A stretch of DNA of 64,000 bases from Epiperipatus broadwayi (lineage: Eukaryota > Onychophora > Udeonychophora > Euonychophora > Peripatidae): contig JAQFVV010012405.1 of NCBI GenBank assembly GCA_028023455.1, positions 8,595,291 to 8,659,290 of the forward strand, written 5' to 3'. This document shows, in pieces, positions 10,815 to 21,864 of the stretch (its first letter is position 1; every line of letters starts with the position of its first letter). The translations under genes were made by a program, and so were the position numbers. Under the pieces are notes generated by a model. It was not told where the DNA came from. It did not search any database and saw only the letters and a list, made by a program, of their open reading frames with translations.

Positions 10815-11437
10815 CCATATATATATATGTTGATTGCAATCGCCCGTGAGCTTATGCGATACGATGCGTTTTTTTTCCTTTTTCGGAGTCAGGAATCTCT
10901 CAGCCACTATGTCCAGAGAAACCTGTTAGCCACCTTACCTTTCCATTCCCCACCGTAAATTTTTCCCATATTTTTCTCTATTCTGCTCCATCCTATTTCC
11001 ACAACATAATCGTTGTCAATTCCATAGCCTTTATATCTAAATCCCCCTTATCTTTTTCCAAAAACCCAGCATAAAAACCAAGAATCCACTTCCTGTATAA
11101 TCACTTTAAATTTATTCTTCCACATGCAGGCATTTACATTCAATTAACATATTCCTAATATTTTCTATGCCTACTTTACACAACTTGCAGAGTAAATCAC
11201 CCACATTTTTCCATTTATATGGATATTCCCTTGTTGATAAAGATCTTGTTTGAGCCTTAAACAGTAAACTACTTTCCTTGCTATTATCATGAATTAAATC
11301 GCATCCAATATTCTGTTTACTGCTATATATATTTACACACTTTTTACTCTCCATACTAGTTCTCCATCTCTCTAACTCCCCATTTTTTATTAATGCATCT
11401 GTCACCCTCTCCGAATCATTTTACTATCACAAAAAAA
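10815..11437 (-). pseudogene. LINE ORF2 C-terminal fragment with 3' UTR
   Basis: The minus-strand ORF 11405-11112 contains SSLLFKAQTRSLSTREYPYKW followed by a CxxC motif (CKLCK), a spacer and IECK. That is the layout of the cysteine-rich C-terminal tail of several LINE reverse transcriptases, after the RT domain. In-frame similarity starts a little upstream (about 11437). Below 11112 the non-coding 3' part runs to 'cgcataagctcacgggcg' and ends in a TA microsatellite near 10818-10830, which fits a LINE 3' tail. The catalytic RT domain is absent, so it is 5'-truncated. It is a different family from the CFDP2-like RTE copies. Clade assignment (I/Nimb or a related group) is a guess. Confidence 0.65.
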
Positions 11438-11439
11438 AA

Positions 11440-11860
11440 AAAAACGGAATCATATAAAAGGAAAATTAAAATTATATCTATTCAAAATTCCAATGCTTTT
11501 AAATTTATGTTTCTTGCTTTCCATGCATAAAAATGCTTTCATAAGCATAATCTAAATACGAACCTTTAAATATTTCACTTTCGCTGATTTGGGAAATTGC
11601 TTATTTTATGCTTGCACATAAATAGTTTTTTTAAAAACATTTAAAGAAATCCTGAAGTAATTGTAATAGCAATAGCATAATATTATTTTTAAATTTGGAA
11701 GCACTTTATTTCAATGTAATAAAAGTCAAATAATTTCACAATTTCTAATACTGCTTTATAAAATAAATAACTTTTTTCATTCTATAACTTGAGAGAAACT
11801 AAAGCATATTGTGTTATATGGTCTGAGGTGTTACCTTAATACCTTTGATATTTAAATAAT
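11440..11860. other. Intergenic, nothing recognised
   Basis: An A-run of about 14 bases lies at 11437-11451. No gene. Confidence 0.5.
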
Positions 11861-12044
11861 CAATTATTTTAATGATATATAGATATTACCATTATTCGAG
11901 GCATTTAGTAATGTACTCATTGCAAAATAATAAATCCAATCCTTTATGGAGTATTATAACTTTATCTTTCCTATTGCATTGCCAAATCCATATAATATTA
12001 GTATTATCTATGTTCTTTATTACTTTTACAATGCTTTTTTTACA

Positions 12045-12098
12045 ACCTAACATGACAGTTTCGATTGTCCCAGCAATCCTCTTCAGAACTTCTTACTT
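12045..12098 (-). ncRNA. Hammerhead-like core with compensatory stem change
   Basis: Read on the minus strand: CTGAAGA (12080-12086), G, stem GATTG - loop CTGGGA - CAATC, then GAAAC (12058-12062), T, GTC (12054-12056). Compared with the copies at 8109 and 57966 the stem has changed from GACTG/CAGTC to GATTG/CAATC, a compensatory pair that keeps the helix. The inverted arm (12110-12122) retains only the GAAACTGTC end. Confidence 0.55.
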
Positions 12099-12261
12099 AT
12101 ATTTTCAAATCGAAACTGTCATTAAAAAAAGCATTGTAAAAGTAATATAGAACGTAGATGATATTAATATTAAATCCAATACTTCTGTTATTATAAAATA
12201 TAAATCACAATATAATGACTATTTTATAAAACAGAGAAACATTAAAATATTATAAAAAACA

Positions 12262-12312
12262 CTATTGCCAAGTGCTTTCAACTCCTTGAGTCCTTATCAA
12301 GGCTGTATAAAA
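12262..12312 (-). ncRNA. Degenerate hammerhead-like core, GAAAG class
   Basis: Minus strand: CTTGATAAG, stem GACT - CAAGG - AGTT, then GAAAGCACTT. It belongs with the PLE-downstream motifs at 21815 and 30320 by its GAAAG and loop. The CTGATGA box is disrupted, so this is a fossil at best. Confidence 0.3.
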
Positions 12313-12699
12313 CTAAGTGATAAAGTCGAAAATTCCATTATATCTGCCAGAAAACAATTAATCGGAAAACTGGTTAACTTTGCATTATCAGCATCAGATG
12401 AATTTTTTATAGCATATGATTCCTTGATCTTGTTTTTTATCATGTGCTTCATACATTAATACCTAAACTCTTGTAGACAACATACATGCCCAGTAATATT
12501 CCAATGAATTTAGAAAGCTGAATAAACTATATCATCTTCCATTGCTTTTTTATATGTATACTTATGTTGTTGAATTATTTTAATGATATATAGATATTAC
12601 AATTATAGTGTTTTTTGTGTTATTTTAATGTTGCTCTGTTTTATACAATAGTCGTAGTGTTATATTGTAATGTACTCATTCGAAATCACAAATTCAGTA

Positions 12700-14095
12700 G
12701 AGTCTATTAAAGTACATAAAACTAAACCAAATAAAAATAGATAAATAATTAATTAAGAATTTATAATTAAACTTACTTTACCAATGATTAAACTATTTAA
12801 TAAATATTGAGTCAAATATGTCTTAATTTCAAAATAAACAAATATTGTGAATTAATATATATTCAGGTATTATGAACAAAGCTGTGTTTAATAATTGCAT
12901 TTAAGGTTTTAGGAAATCCCCTATTGGTCTAATTTTTTATTTTTTTAAGTTATATTATATGTAACATTTTTATATTTTTGGATAGATTAGAAAAATATAA
13001 ATCCATATTTGAGAAAGTGAAATGAAAAAATTAAGAATTTATAAACAAATGTTAACAGTTCAGTTTGTACATTTTTTCCAAAAGATGAGAAAAATTTTTT
13101 TGATGAGTTGATCTTATATTTTGTTGAATAAAAATGTTACCTTGAAAATGCACGTAATTGAATTAAAGTTGTGTAATTAAGGGGTATTAGCATTAAGGAA
13201 ACAAAAAAAAATGTAAAGAAAACTTATAATAAGCAAGATCAGGTTGATTGGCTTGATATATAGGAAAAAGCATGTTTTTCTCAATTATCAGGGAGTCTAT
13301 ATTAAAGATGTTAAGATTGAGATATTTCTTTCCTATATTCAAATGTTTTCACTTGGAGAGATGGAGTCACTTTCATTCTTTCATAGATCAGAATAAAGTC
13401 ATCCTGTCATATTGGTTAGATTGGGTGTAAAAAATTATAGAACTAAGAACTACTTTTTAATGTGCTAAGTGCAGACAAAGGTATAACGTCAAAAATTCCT
13501 GCAATGTAAATTTTCCGTAAATGCGATGCCATGAATTTGTGATAATATTCTGATGATACTGATAATGTGAAGTTTAGCTTGCTTTGATGTTCTGGTAAAA
13601 ATTTGTTTTTGTTGCACAAAAGTTCTCTTGATTTTTGAAATGTAGATGTATGCAAAATAAGAATTCAAAGAGACTCAAACTTAGAGATTAAAAAATTAAA
13701 GAAAGAATATAAAGTTTTGGAAAAGTACCTGATCAGCAAATTTATGAAATATGATATCAGCAGTATGATTTTTATGTCGCTGAAATGTTTTATTGAAAAT
13801 GTACACACACATATATATATATTGAAATGATAAATCTGAGTCAGATTTGCCTTTTCACGGTCTGACTCTCCTAATTATTTATTTTACTAACATTTGCTTT
13901 TTTTAATTTTCTAAAAAAATATTTTAACATTTTTTTTCAACTAATCCTGAATAAATCCTATAATTTATTTTGGATCATATATATATAATTGTATTCACAC
14001 ACTGTTACTCTATTTTTATTATTAAAAGAAAAAAAATTCAAATAATTAACTTTGAATTTTTTTATATATTTTAGATATATATGTTTAAAATGCTT
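12700..14095. other. Intergenic, nothing recognised
   Basis: No supported gene. The minus ORF 13443-13655 (70 aa) shows no family features. Short TA runs are present. Confidence 0.5.
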
Positions 14096-14099
14096 TATT

Positions 14100-14330
14100 T
14101 TAGTTCAAGAATCCAAGATGGCCTTTTTGAAAAGATTTGTACCTCGATAAGAAGTTTAAAATAAATGTTTAAATTAAAAGCATTGATAAATTACCAAAAA
14201 TCCATTTACTGTGGAATCTCTATTCATTAATTAGTAGAGATTCTACATTGTTATCCAAATTAAAAACTAACATAAAATTATATTGAAATATAGCGATCCT
14301 TATCGAGGTACAAACTTTCTAAAATTAGAA
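14100..14330. repeat. Small palindrome
   Basis: 'gatttgtacctcgataag' (about 14132) pairs with 'cttatcgaggtacaaactt' (about 14298). The centre is a hairpin formed by 'gtggaatctctattc' and 'tagtagagattctac'. This could be a short MITE-like element; no target duplication was identified. Confidence 0.7.
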
Positions 14331-14389
14331 TAAAAGAATGATTTCGATTGTTCTTAAAATTGAAAATGACCTGAGGCAGCAGAAATCGA

Positions 14390-14647
14390 ATATGAGTACG
14401 AAGTGATAAATAGTGGCCCTTTTGAGAAAGAAAAGAGACCAGAGAGAGAAGCGGACAGAGAACAGACAGAAAGAAAGTTGCAGAATGTCTCTATGCCTGT
14501 TGAAATGATGAGCGAGTAGTAAAAGGGAAGATCACTGCCCGTCTCTTCCTGAGACCTGAAATCTCCGATTATGCTACTACCAGAACCTGCCTTCAAATAC
14601 CATCAGCCATCAACTTTCACCCATACACTCATTCCAGGGAACTCCAG
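14390..14647 (+). other. Possible 5' exon with start codon and splice donor
   Basis: This block is clearly less AT-rich than its surroundings. It ends at CCAG|GTAAAA (donor GT at 14648-14649). An ATG at 14571 opens 25 codons plus two bases before the donor (begins MLLPEPAFKYHQPSTFTH), with an in-frame stop upstream. Several short upstream ORFs would belong to a 5' UTR. No homology is recognised. The 80-aa minus-strand ORF across the same block is an alternative. Confidence 0.25.
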
Positions 14648-14649
14648 GT

Positions 14650-15440
14650 AAAATGCTGAAGAGCTTACATCCTGTCGTCAAGATTTTAAAATTATTATTA
14701 GAATCTAAATGTAGTTTCGTAAAGCTTAAAAAAATGTCAAAAGTTAATGTTTATTAAGAATCTTTTTTAACTGACCCTTTTAACCTTTTCTTTTAAATTA
14801 TTTATAATGTTTTTCTTTTTAATAACTCAAGCTCACAACAATTTTTAATATTTTTAAGTGTTGAATATGAAAATATTTATTTGTTTTGTTTATTAATTAA
14901 AGTATGAGATTTCATGCTTTGATATTTTTTTTATTTTGACAAACTTCACTCGCAGGGGTCCAAAGAGCATAGTTTGCTAAGAGAGCAAATTATGTTTTAT
15001 GAGGGAAAAAGAATTTTAACAAAGAACGATTTGATTTTAAAAGTAAAGCAAGTTGATCTATTTTCGCGAGTGAGCTTATGTCGAATATATATATTTCTAA
15101 ACAAATCTATCGTAATTTCAAATAAATTTATTATAGATTTCTCAGAATGGGATTCTATTATTTTATATTTCTGTAATTCAAAATAGAATAAAATATGCTA
15201 TAGATTTTTGACTTAGTAACAGTACCGCTGGATAGCATCAGTTAATTATCATGCCTTTTTTTAAGTTAGGAAAGGGGGAAGGGGGATGTTTTCGAGAATT
15301 AAATTCCCTTATTTCTATATGTATGTTTTTCTTGTAGGTTAAATATTTATATGAAATAGTTGGTTACACAGGTTGTTCTCTATGCAGTATTAGATCATTT
15401 TAAGGCTATTTAATTATAAGTCGTTCCTATTTAATAATTA
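14650..15440. other. Intergenic, nothing recognised
   Basis: AT-rich; no supported feature. Confidence 0.5.
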
Positions 15441-15449
15441 TAATATCTC

Positions 15450-15725
15450 GGGTTAATAAAGAATGCTTGGAATCTCATGAACAGACCTAAAACGGTCATT
15501 GATTTGGTGATTTGGAGTTAGCTTCCATTTTTCGCATACACCTGTGAATCGGACAGCGTGGTTGAGATAGAGTTGGTTTGTCAGCAGAATTTGTAGAGGT
15601 GAATATGAGGGCTCTCCGTAAGTCCTAGCTCCTATCGATATATGGACATGACATGTGGAATATCGATTTCCCTTTCTATTCTTCATTGGAAAAGGCACAC
15701 GAGCGTCCATAATCTGGCTTGTATT
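15450..15725 (-). other. GC-elevated block with 85-aa open frame
   Basis: Base composition is near-balanced with several CpGs, unlike the flanks. The minus-strand ORF 15710-15453 (85 aa, beginning MDARVPFPMKNRKG) has no recognised domain, signal peptide or membrane segment. Possible donors follow CACAG and TTTTAG inside it. It may be an exon, an unclassified repeat or a conserved non-coding element; the sequence alone does not decide. Confidence 0.25.
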
Positions 15726-16715
15726 TTCTTACTTACATTTCTTCTCTCCTGTGCATTTGTATATTTATTAACCCGACATTGTTTTGCTTTTATTTTGCCT
15801 ATCTAATACGTAAGCCATAGGGAAATGATTCTACTGAAAGGATCTTCGACCTGAGTAATCGACTCTTTTGTTCGTTTGCGTAATTGGTTAAAATTGTTTG
15901 GTTTTGGCTAATTCACATTATATTTTATTATAGGTATGATTTTAGTTGTAAGTCCAACTAAAGTGACTCATTCGCTTGATAATTAATTGATCTATTTTTT
16001 TTATTATAACTGCTTACAGTTTTAAAGTTATTTATAAGCTATGCCAGCAAGGTCCACTAATGTCATAAAACATTAGTTATTGAAAATCTAAATTATTATT
16101 ATTTTTAAAGAGAATGAAATCAATTTTTTAATCTGTTAGTGGAGTAAGACATCAAATTAGTCTTCCTATAATCGTCCATTTAATTAATGTTTTTTTTTTT
16201 TTCAATAGAAATGTTTTTTAAATCTTGTATAAAGAATTCATTAAAATAGTCATTCTTATATATGTGTGTTAGGCAGATGTTTAAACCTACTGCTATATTA
16301 CAAGCTTGTAGTAAGTGTGCACGGGGAATTTTGAAATCCGTGGTCATTTAATTATAAAATAATTTTTGCTATTTTAAAAAGGAGAATAAATGTAAACAAA
16401 AGTAAAGATGTATAAACTTCACAAAATAAATTGTACAAACTCAATAATGGCAATGTTAACCGCTAATGTAAATAAAGTCGTCATTAACTCATTTCATTAT
16501 AAAGTTAATTAAAGATTGTCCTTTTTTGTTTTAGAGCTTGAGTTAAACTAATGTAAATGCTAAATGATTTTAAATATATATATAACTAAAGCCAAACTTC
16601 CAGTGTTCTTCGAATAATTTTATTTACTTTTATTTTAAATAAATTTTGATTTTTAAATATACCTATCAACCAATCACCCAAGTTCTCACTAAAAATATAA
16701 TTTAAATTGAATCTC
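15725..16715. other. Intergenic, nothing recognised
   Basis: No supported gene or repeat; T- and A-rich runs. Confidence 0.5.
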
Positions 16716-16719
16716 ATGC

Positions 16720-17060
16720 TTTAAGACCCAGCTGCTGGGACGGTGAAAGTATAGGAATTCCATCGTATCATCGAGAAAGGCTATTGATTAGATCTTTGAC
16801 CTGGGGATATAGGTAAATAGGGCAGAATTCACGATGTATCTGATTTATATATCTTGTACATGGTCGGACTTGAGGTACTTTACCTGTATTCAGGCGTTGG
16901 TTGGATCGATGTGTGTTTTTCGACCGGTACAATATATATATATTATATTTAATGTTTTCACAGTTATATGATGAAATATTAAAGAGACCTACTGGTTTAA
17001 ATAGGGCTGACGAAGCACAACGTGGAAACCTCTCATTTTATCTAATATTAACTTGAAATT
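16720..17060 (+). repeat. Unclassified GC-richer repeat
   Basis: The block from 'agacccagctgctgggacgg' to 'gtggaaacctctcatttta' is less AT-rich than its flanks and contains several CpGs. It looks like a 3' UTR or terminal part of a retroelement. Near its end CTGACGA (17007-17013) is followed by CAC-AAC-GTG and GAAAC, reminiscent of the hammerhead-like cores, but the bases after GAAAC do not fit. No ORF. Confidence 0.35.
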
Positions 17061-17690
17061 AATAGGTGAAAAAACTGAGGGAAATAAACATTTTGCTAAG
17101 CCTCATATTGTGAATGCTGAACTACTTCAAGTTGAATCTCATTTCTCATCTCGCACTGAGTCATGTTATTGTTTGAGATCGAACGATTGTTCTTTCAAAA
17201 GTTAACCTTGATAATGGCGATTGCTAGTCCTTCGAAATATCGGATTTTAATGCAAAATAATACACAGTTTGTACCCAAAAATATTTTTTTATCTATATAT
17301 ATATATATAGTATTTGTAAAAGTCTACCAATGTAAATTACACCAATTTAAGGATTTATTTAGATTACAACTATGTGCATATAACTTTGAGTATTTTTTTA
17401 CTAACTCTTGATGGCTATATGCACTCAATTATACTGTTATCAATTTTCAAATGCCTTAATTTCATATTATTTTTTAAACTGAACAGGTATTCATCTCCAT
17501 ACCTCTCTAAATATATCTCTATTTAATAAAACTTAAAATTAGTTTGAATTGATCTTATATGGTTAAGCTTTATGCCACTTTTTTTGGAGTTTACTGATGT
17601 CATATCTCATGTAGACTAAATGTGACTAATTGTGTTGCTCCGTTTTTTGCGATTTAAGTTTATTTTCTACTACTTTTTTATATATATAAA
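17060..17690. other. Intergenic, nothing recognised
   Basis: The plus ORF 17163-17411 (82 aa) has no family features and spans a TA run; not called as a gene. Confidence 0.5.
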
Positions 17691-17694
17691 TATT

Positions 17695-18235
17695 ATATTT
17701 TTATAGGGGATTTGAACACAGACTTTCAAGCTCCCTTCAGCTATCCATTCTATCTCATACGACTGATACACATGGCCACACATATATGAAAATATAAATG
17801 ATCACCAATATATGTATTTTATGCTGAACCACCACTCATCGGTTAGTCCAGATCATCATCTCGCCCCACACACATATATATAATCAGTGCTCAGTTTATA
17901 TTGATAGAAAATCTTCAAACTTTAATGGACAGCCTTCAATATACTCTACCCTTCAACTCTTCGGCTATCCATACCATTTAAAATCTGATTAATCATCAAG
18001 GTTTGAAGATTTATATCTTAATATAAACCAAGCACTGATTATATATATGCGTGCATGGGAGATGATGATCTGGGCCAACCAGTGAGTGCTGGTTTAGCAC
18101 AAAATACATATATTGGAGATCATTTAACTTTTTCAAGTGTATATGATCATGTGTACAAGTTGTAGAAAGAGATTGGATAACTGAAGGGAACTTGAAAGTT
18201 TACATTCAAATTCCCTATTATTACATCTAAACTGC
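17695..18235. repeat. Palindromic foldback repeat, family F (copy 2), tRNA-like ends
   Basis: The arms (about 17700-17930 and 17990-18225) are complementary. Markers are 'tatgctgaaccaccactcat' against 'tgagtgctggtttagcac', 'agatcatcatctc' against 'gagatgatgatct', and 'ataatcagtgctcagtttat' against 'ataaaccaagcactgattat'. The outer ends carry B-box-like sequences (17706-17718 complement; 18202-18215), preceded by A-box-like stretches. The central portion matches the palindrome at 8965-9500. No ORF. Confidence 0.85.
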
Positions 18236-18329
18236 AAATATAAAATTATACTTGTATTCAAATATTATATTTTTTGTAAGTTTCTTAGAATAATTGTAGT
18301 GTTTGGTAAAAAATGGCAGACATGTTTGT

Positions 18330-19075
18330 GCACTCCAGAAAAAAACTAGAATTTATTCGAGAAGTTGTTTTTAGATCTTGCGCTGATAACTGTGGAATTT
18401 AATTAATGCATTGACGTAATGGCGATCGACTATTCCAAGAGATATTTGCTGATTGCAAATATTTCTGGATAAGAGACGATACCTTATTGGATGGTGTATT
18501 AATTGAGGCAGTTATCAGAAAGCGATAAGAAGACTGGGTAACAACTATGCAATGTAATATAGAGAGTAGTAGAGAGCAGTCACGCAGTAGCAAGTTGCAG
18601 ACCATTCGTTTGGAGAGCATCCGCTTGCAGACCATTTATTGGAGAGCAGTCGGTGCAGACCATTTGTTGGAGAGCATCCATGGCAGAGCATTCATTGCAG
18701 ACCATTCATTTGGAGAGCATCCATTGCAGAGAATACAGGGTATATTCAGAGCATTCGTTGCAGACCATTCGTTGGAGAGCATACGCACCAGAGCATTATT
18801 TGCAGAGCAGAGCATTCGTTGCAGAGTAGAGCATTAGTTGCAAGAGAACATCATGGAAATTGAACATAGTTATTTGTTGACCGCACAGTCTTACTTGCGG
18901 ATATAACATTTGCACAGTCAGACTGCGGATAGAAGAATAATAATAATCAAATTTATTTTATTTTAATGAAGAATGTATTCAATAAAACTCAGTCTATAAA
19001 AGTTTTATGAGGTATTGCTTTTGTGTGTGCGGTATTGCTACATAAAGTTTTTATACATGTGTTCTAGCATTGAAA
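18330..19075 (+). repeat. LTR-like sequence with internal minisatellite
   Basis: After the minisatellite, sequence with 'attcaataaaactcagtc' (AATAAA signal) and 'ggtattgcttttgtgtgtgc' resembles the R-U5 part of an LTR. The upstream part is GC-richer than the flanks and carries no protein homology. Clear TG...CA boundaries with a target duplication were not found, so a solo LTR is only a possibility. Confidence 0.3.
18556..18848 (+). repeat. Minisatellite of 'gcagaccattc / ttggagagcat' units
   Basis: Two roughly 11-bp words alternate irregularly ('gcagaccattc', 'gttggagagca', 'gcagagcattc') across about 290 bp. Two overlapping plus-strand ORFs (96 and 74 aa) result from the repeat lacking stops and should not be called genes. 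Confidence 0.9.
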
Positions 19076-19079
19076 AATC

Positions 19080-20230
19080 TGACTGCAGATTATAATTTGA
19101 ACAGATGTTGGTCAATGACAATATTTTTTATATATATTTCAATTGTCAACTCATTCATTTTATATAAAAAAATTAAGCAGTCAAAAAAATTCAATGACTG
19201 AATTTTTCAAAATTATATTAATAATTTTCATTAATCATTTATTAGACTAAATATTATCCAATAGCGAATAATCTTTCTGTAAACTGTAGAAATATTATTT
19301 ATTAGCAAAATTGTTTACAAATCTGTACTTAGAAGAAATGTTCCTAAGGCATTTTAGAAACATTAGGAAGGTCTGAAGCTACTAATAATGGCAGTGATAA
19401 TTATGTAGATGACAAGAGGCTCTAGGTAATTATTTTTATTTATTTTAATTCTTTTAAATGCCCATTTGGAATCATAATTATATCATAAAATAATATTTTT
19501 CTAATGAGCAGTATCATTTTACCATGTGTAACATTTACATAACAAAATTTCATTTAGTTAACTTGTAGGTTAATCAAACTGTTTTTTATAAGTTGTTTTT
19601 TTTTTAATTATTTTAAACTAAACTTTAATGAGTGTATTGGTATTTTTTAAAGACTTGTTTAATTTTCTTTATATATTTAATTAAATAGCTTGTTTTTATT
19701 CCTAAATATACATACGCTCTAGACTAAGGAATATATTGGCATGTTAATGGGAAAGAAAATAGAATATTATCATATAAAAGTAACAGTTCATCATATGTAG
19801 TCTTCCATAAAAGACAAATGGAATTCCCAATATATCATGATTGTAAATAAAGCTACTGGAATGTGTAACTCATAGTCAAATCATTGCATAGATAGCTACA
19901 AAATGATGATAATTAGAAAATATAACCATGTTTCTTTCAGAGTTCTTCAATATAATTTTTACAAATCATCATCCTAATTATTAGTAGAGAACTGAGATTA
20001 GGATCTCGGGATTTTCTTTTATGCTAATAAAACATTGTAAATTTCCCTCAGGTTTCATATTTCTCTCATACATCTTTATATTACAATATATATATAAAAC
20101 AATGAAAAAAATAAATATATCAGTAATTAAGTATTATATACAGTCATTCAATCCACAGAAATACTTTCAGTTAATTCCTTAACTTCTCCTAAACTGCCGT
20201 TAAATTCAAAAAACATAATGGAAGCAAACA
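19080..20230. other. Intergenic, nothing recognised
   Basis: AT-rich; no supported feature. Confidence 0.5.
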
Positions 20231-20233
20231 TCA

Positions 20234-20635
20234 TCAACTCAAATCCCCCGAATCCCAAATTTTAATGTTAGCAGCTTGTCTATTAATTCTATTCATTGTA
20301 TTTCTATTTATTAAAATTGCCTCCTTAATTTTTCTTTTATTATGGTTTCTCTCTTCGTTAAGAATCTTAACACTTTCAAATATCAAATTTAAATTTATAT
20401 GTCCTTTCATGATCCAAGAAAACTGAAGCAGTCATTAAGTCATTGTTATTTTTACTTTTCATGTGCTTATAGAACAATTCATGCTCCTTTAATCTTTTCT
20501 CAATACTGCATTGCATTTCACCTATATATGATAACATACATTCACAAAAAATTTGATACACAACATTACTTTTCTGCTTGACAGGTATGACATTTTTAGA
20601 ATTATTCACTAACTTATTAACATATATAATAGTTA
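20234..20635 (-). pseudogene. Penelope-like element, GIY-YIG endonuclease fragment
   Basis: The minus-strand frame reads NVVYQIFCECMLSYIGE then EKRLKEHE, matching the start of the GIY-YIG endonuclease domain at the C-terminus of PLE proteins. The classic 'GIY' part is represented by CECMLSYIG. After KFKF a single-base frameshift (near 20385) moves the frame. It then continues VKILNEE, HNKRKIKEA, NRINRQAANIK and stops at 20234. The last segment closely parallels the C-terminus of the PLE at 21865-22581. The RT domain is absent, so this is 5'-truncated. Confidence 0.85.
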
Positions 20636-20639
20636 ATTA

Positions 20640-21600
20640 CTATTATATTTATTATTTTTATTGTTATTACAATAGTTTTAAATTAATGGACATTTTATTT
20701 GTATATATATATGTAATAGATTGGACCTTGGCCAATATTATATGAAATATAGAGATATCATAACAGTCTATTATAAATATATTAATTTAATTAATCTAGT
20801 AAACTTGTATCTATAACTATGACAATTATGCTTTGAAAGTATTCAAAGTTATTAAAATAATATAGTGTCTTTATAGTATAGATACATATATTAGTAAGAA
20901 TCTCATGACATAGTGATTGGAGCTAAATCTAAGATACAAATGCAATTTGAACTTGGAAATTGTATTTACAAGCAAATTTAGAGACTTTTTGTTTGGTAAA
21001 TAGATATTTTCTAATTTTAGTTAGAGAATAAAACAAATGAACAATTGTTACAGTGAATTTTGAGTCTGTTTGGCTTTCTTATCTCCAATATATGCATAGG
21101 TATGGCTATTGATTTCTTAATAGATGGTCTTTAAAGAAAGGAAAGCAAATAACATCACTTTCAGTCTCAACTAGGACATAATTATAATGGCACTAACTTT
21201 CTATTGGTGTATTATATTTTTAAGCTGCTTTTTTTAACTAAAGAAAACTGTGAAATACAGTATTTTAAATCAGATAGATTTTTGTCTATACAAAATAGTG
21301 ACTAATGTTTAAATGACTAGTTAGATTAATTATGGACAAGTTATTAAAAAAAAATATATGTAATTGGCTAAATTCATATTATTAGATATATGTAATATAT
21401 TCAATATATGTTGACATATACTTAGATATAAACAATAAACCAGCTTATAGTCAATAAAGTGTTCCTGAATAAGATCCCAGTTATAGAATAAAATATGTAT
21501 AAGGATAAATTAGAGTGTAGTAACTATTATTACATTGATATGTATGCCTATCTATTTACACATTTATTTACAGATTTATTATAGGCACATCCACACACAT
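20640..21600. other. Intergenic, nothing recognised
   Basis: Very AT-rich; no supported gene. Confidence 0.5.
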
Positions 21601-21604
21601 ATAT

Positions 21605-21725
21605 ATATATATTGTTAAAAAGAGGTTACCTTGACAACAGTTTGAGATTGTTGATTATTATCTATATTGGGATTGCCTAAGTGTTGACTGTTTTCTAATG
21701 ATTATATATATATGTAATAATATTA
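21605..21725 (-). repeat. Short dispersed repeat (copy 2)
   Basis: Inverted relative to 4495-4612, with which it shares about 100 bp ('ttgacaacagtttgagattg'). The right edge is a TA run. The non-coding family is unknown. Confidence 0.75.
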
Positions 21726-21809
21726 TTATTCGATGTCTGTATTTTTCAAAGCAATATACGTAATTATATAATTGAATATTTATAAATACAGTAATTAGAT
21801 AATTAAAAA

Positions 21810-21858
21810 TTTTATCCACTTAGGAGAACTTTCGATTATCCTAGTAATATAACACTTT
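21810..21858 (-). ncRNA. Hammerhead-like hairpin 3' of a PLE ORF
   Basis: Minus strand, starting just after the PLE stop codon: stem ATTA - loop CTAGGA - TAAT, then C-GAAAG and TTCTCC. The CTGATGA box is decayed. The stem differs from the related copy at 30320 (GACTA/TAGTT) while still pairing. Position, order and pairing suggest a PLE terminal-repeat hammerhead relic. Confidence 0.4.
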
Positions 21859-21864
21859 GAAAGG

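Larger units (their letters stand above)
11862..12690. repeat. Nested inverted/direct repeat complex
   Basis: An exact 28-bp direct repeat brackets the structure (11862-11889 and 12573-12600). Inside, about 11990-12060 is inverted at about 12106-12165 ('ttacttttacaatgcttttt' against its complement). A second inverted pair joins about 12200-12262 ('aaaacagagaaacattaaaa') with about 12605-12680. An ORF on the plus strand (11872-12150) is the palindrome read through and has no protein-family features. The direct repeat could be a target duplication or a terminal repeat. Confidence 0.75.

Noticed and set aside
11872-12150. 92-aa membrane-like protein
   Set aside because: The frame runs through both arms of a palindrome; hydrophobicity comes from T-rich codons.
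15453-15710. Confident 85-aa gene
   Set aside because: Composition is suggestive, but no domain, homology or gene structure supports it; left as a candidate block.
18547-18863. Two overlapping ORFs (96 and 74 aa)
   Set aside because: Product of an 11-bp minisatellite that happens to lack stops.
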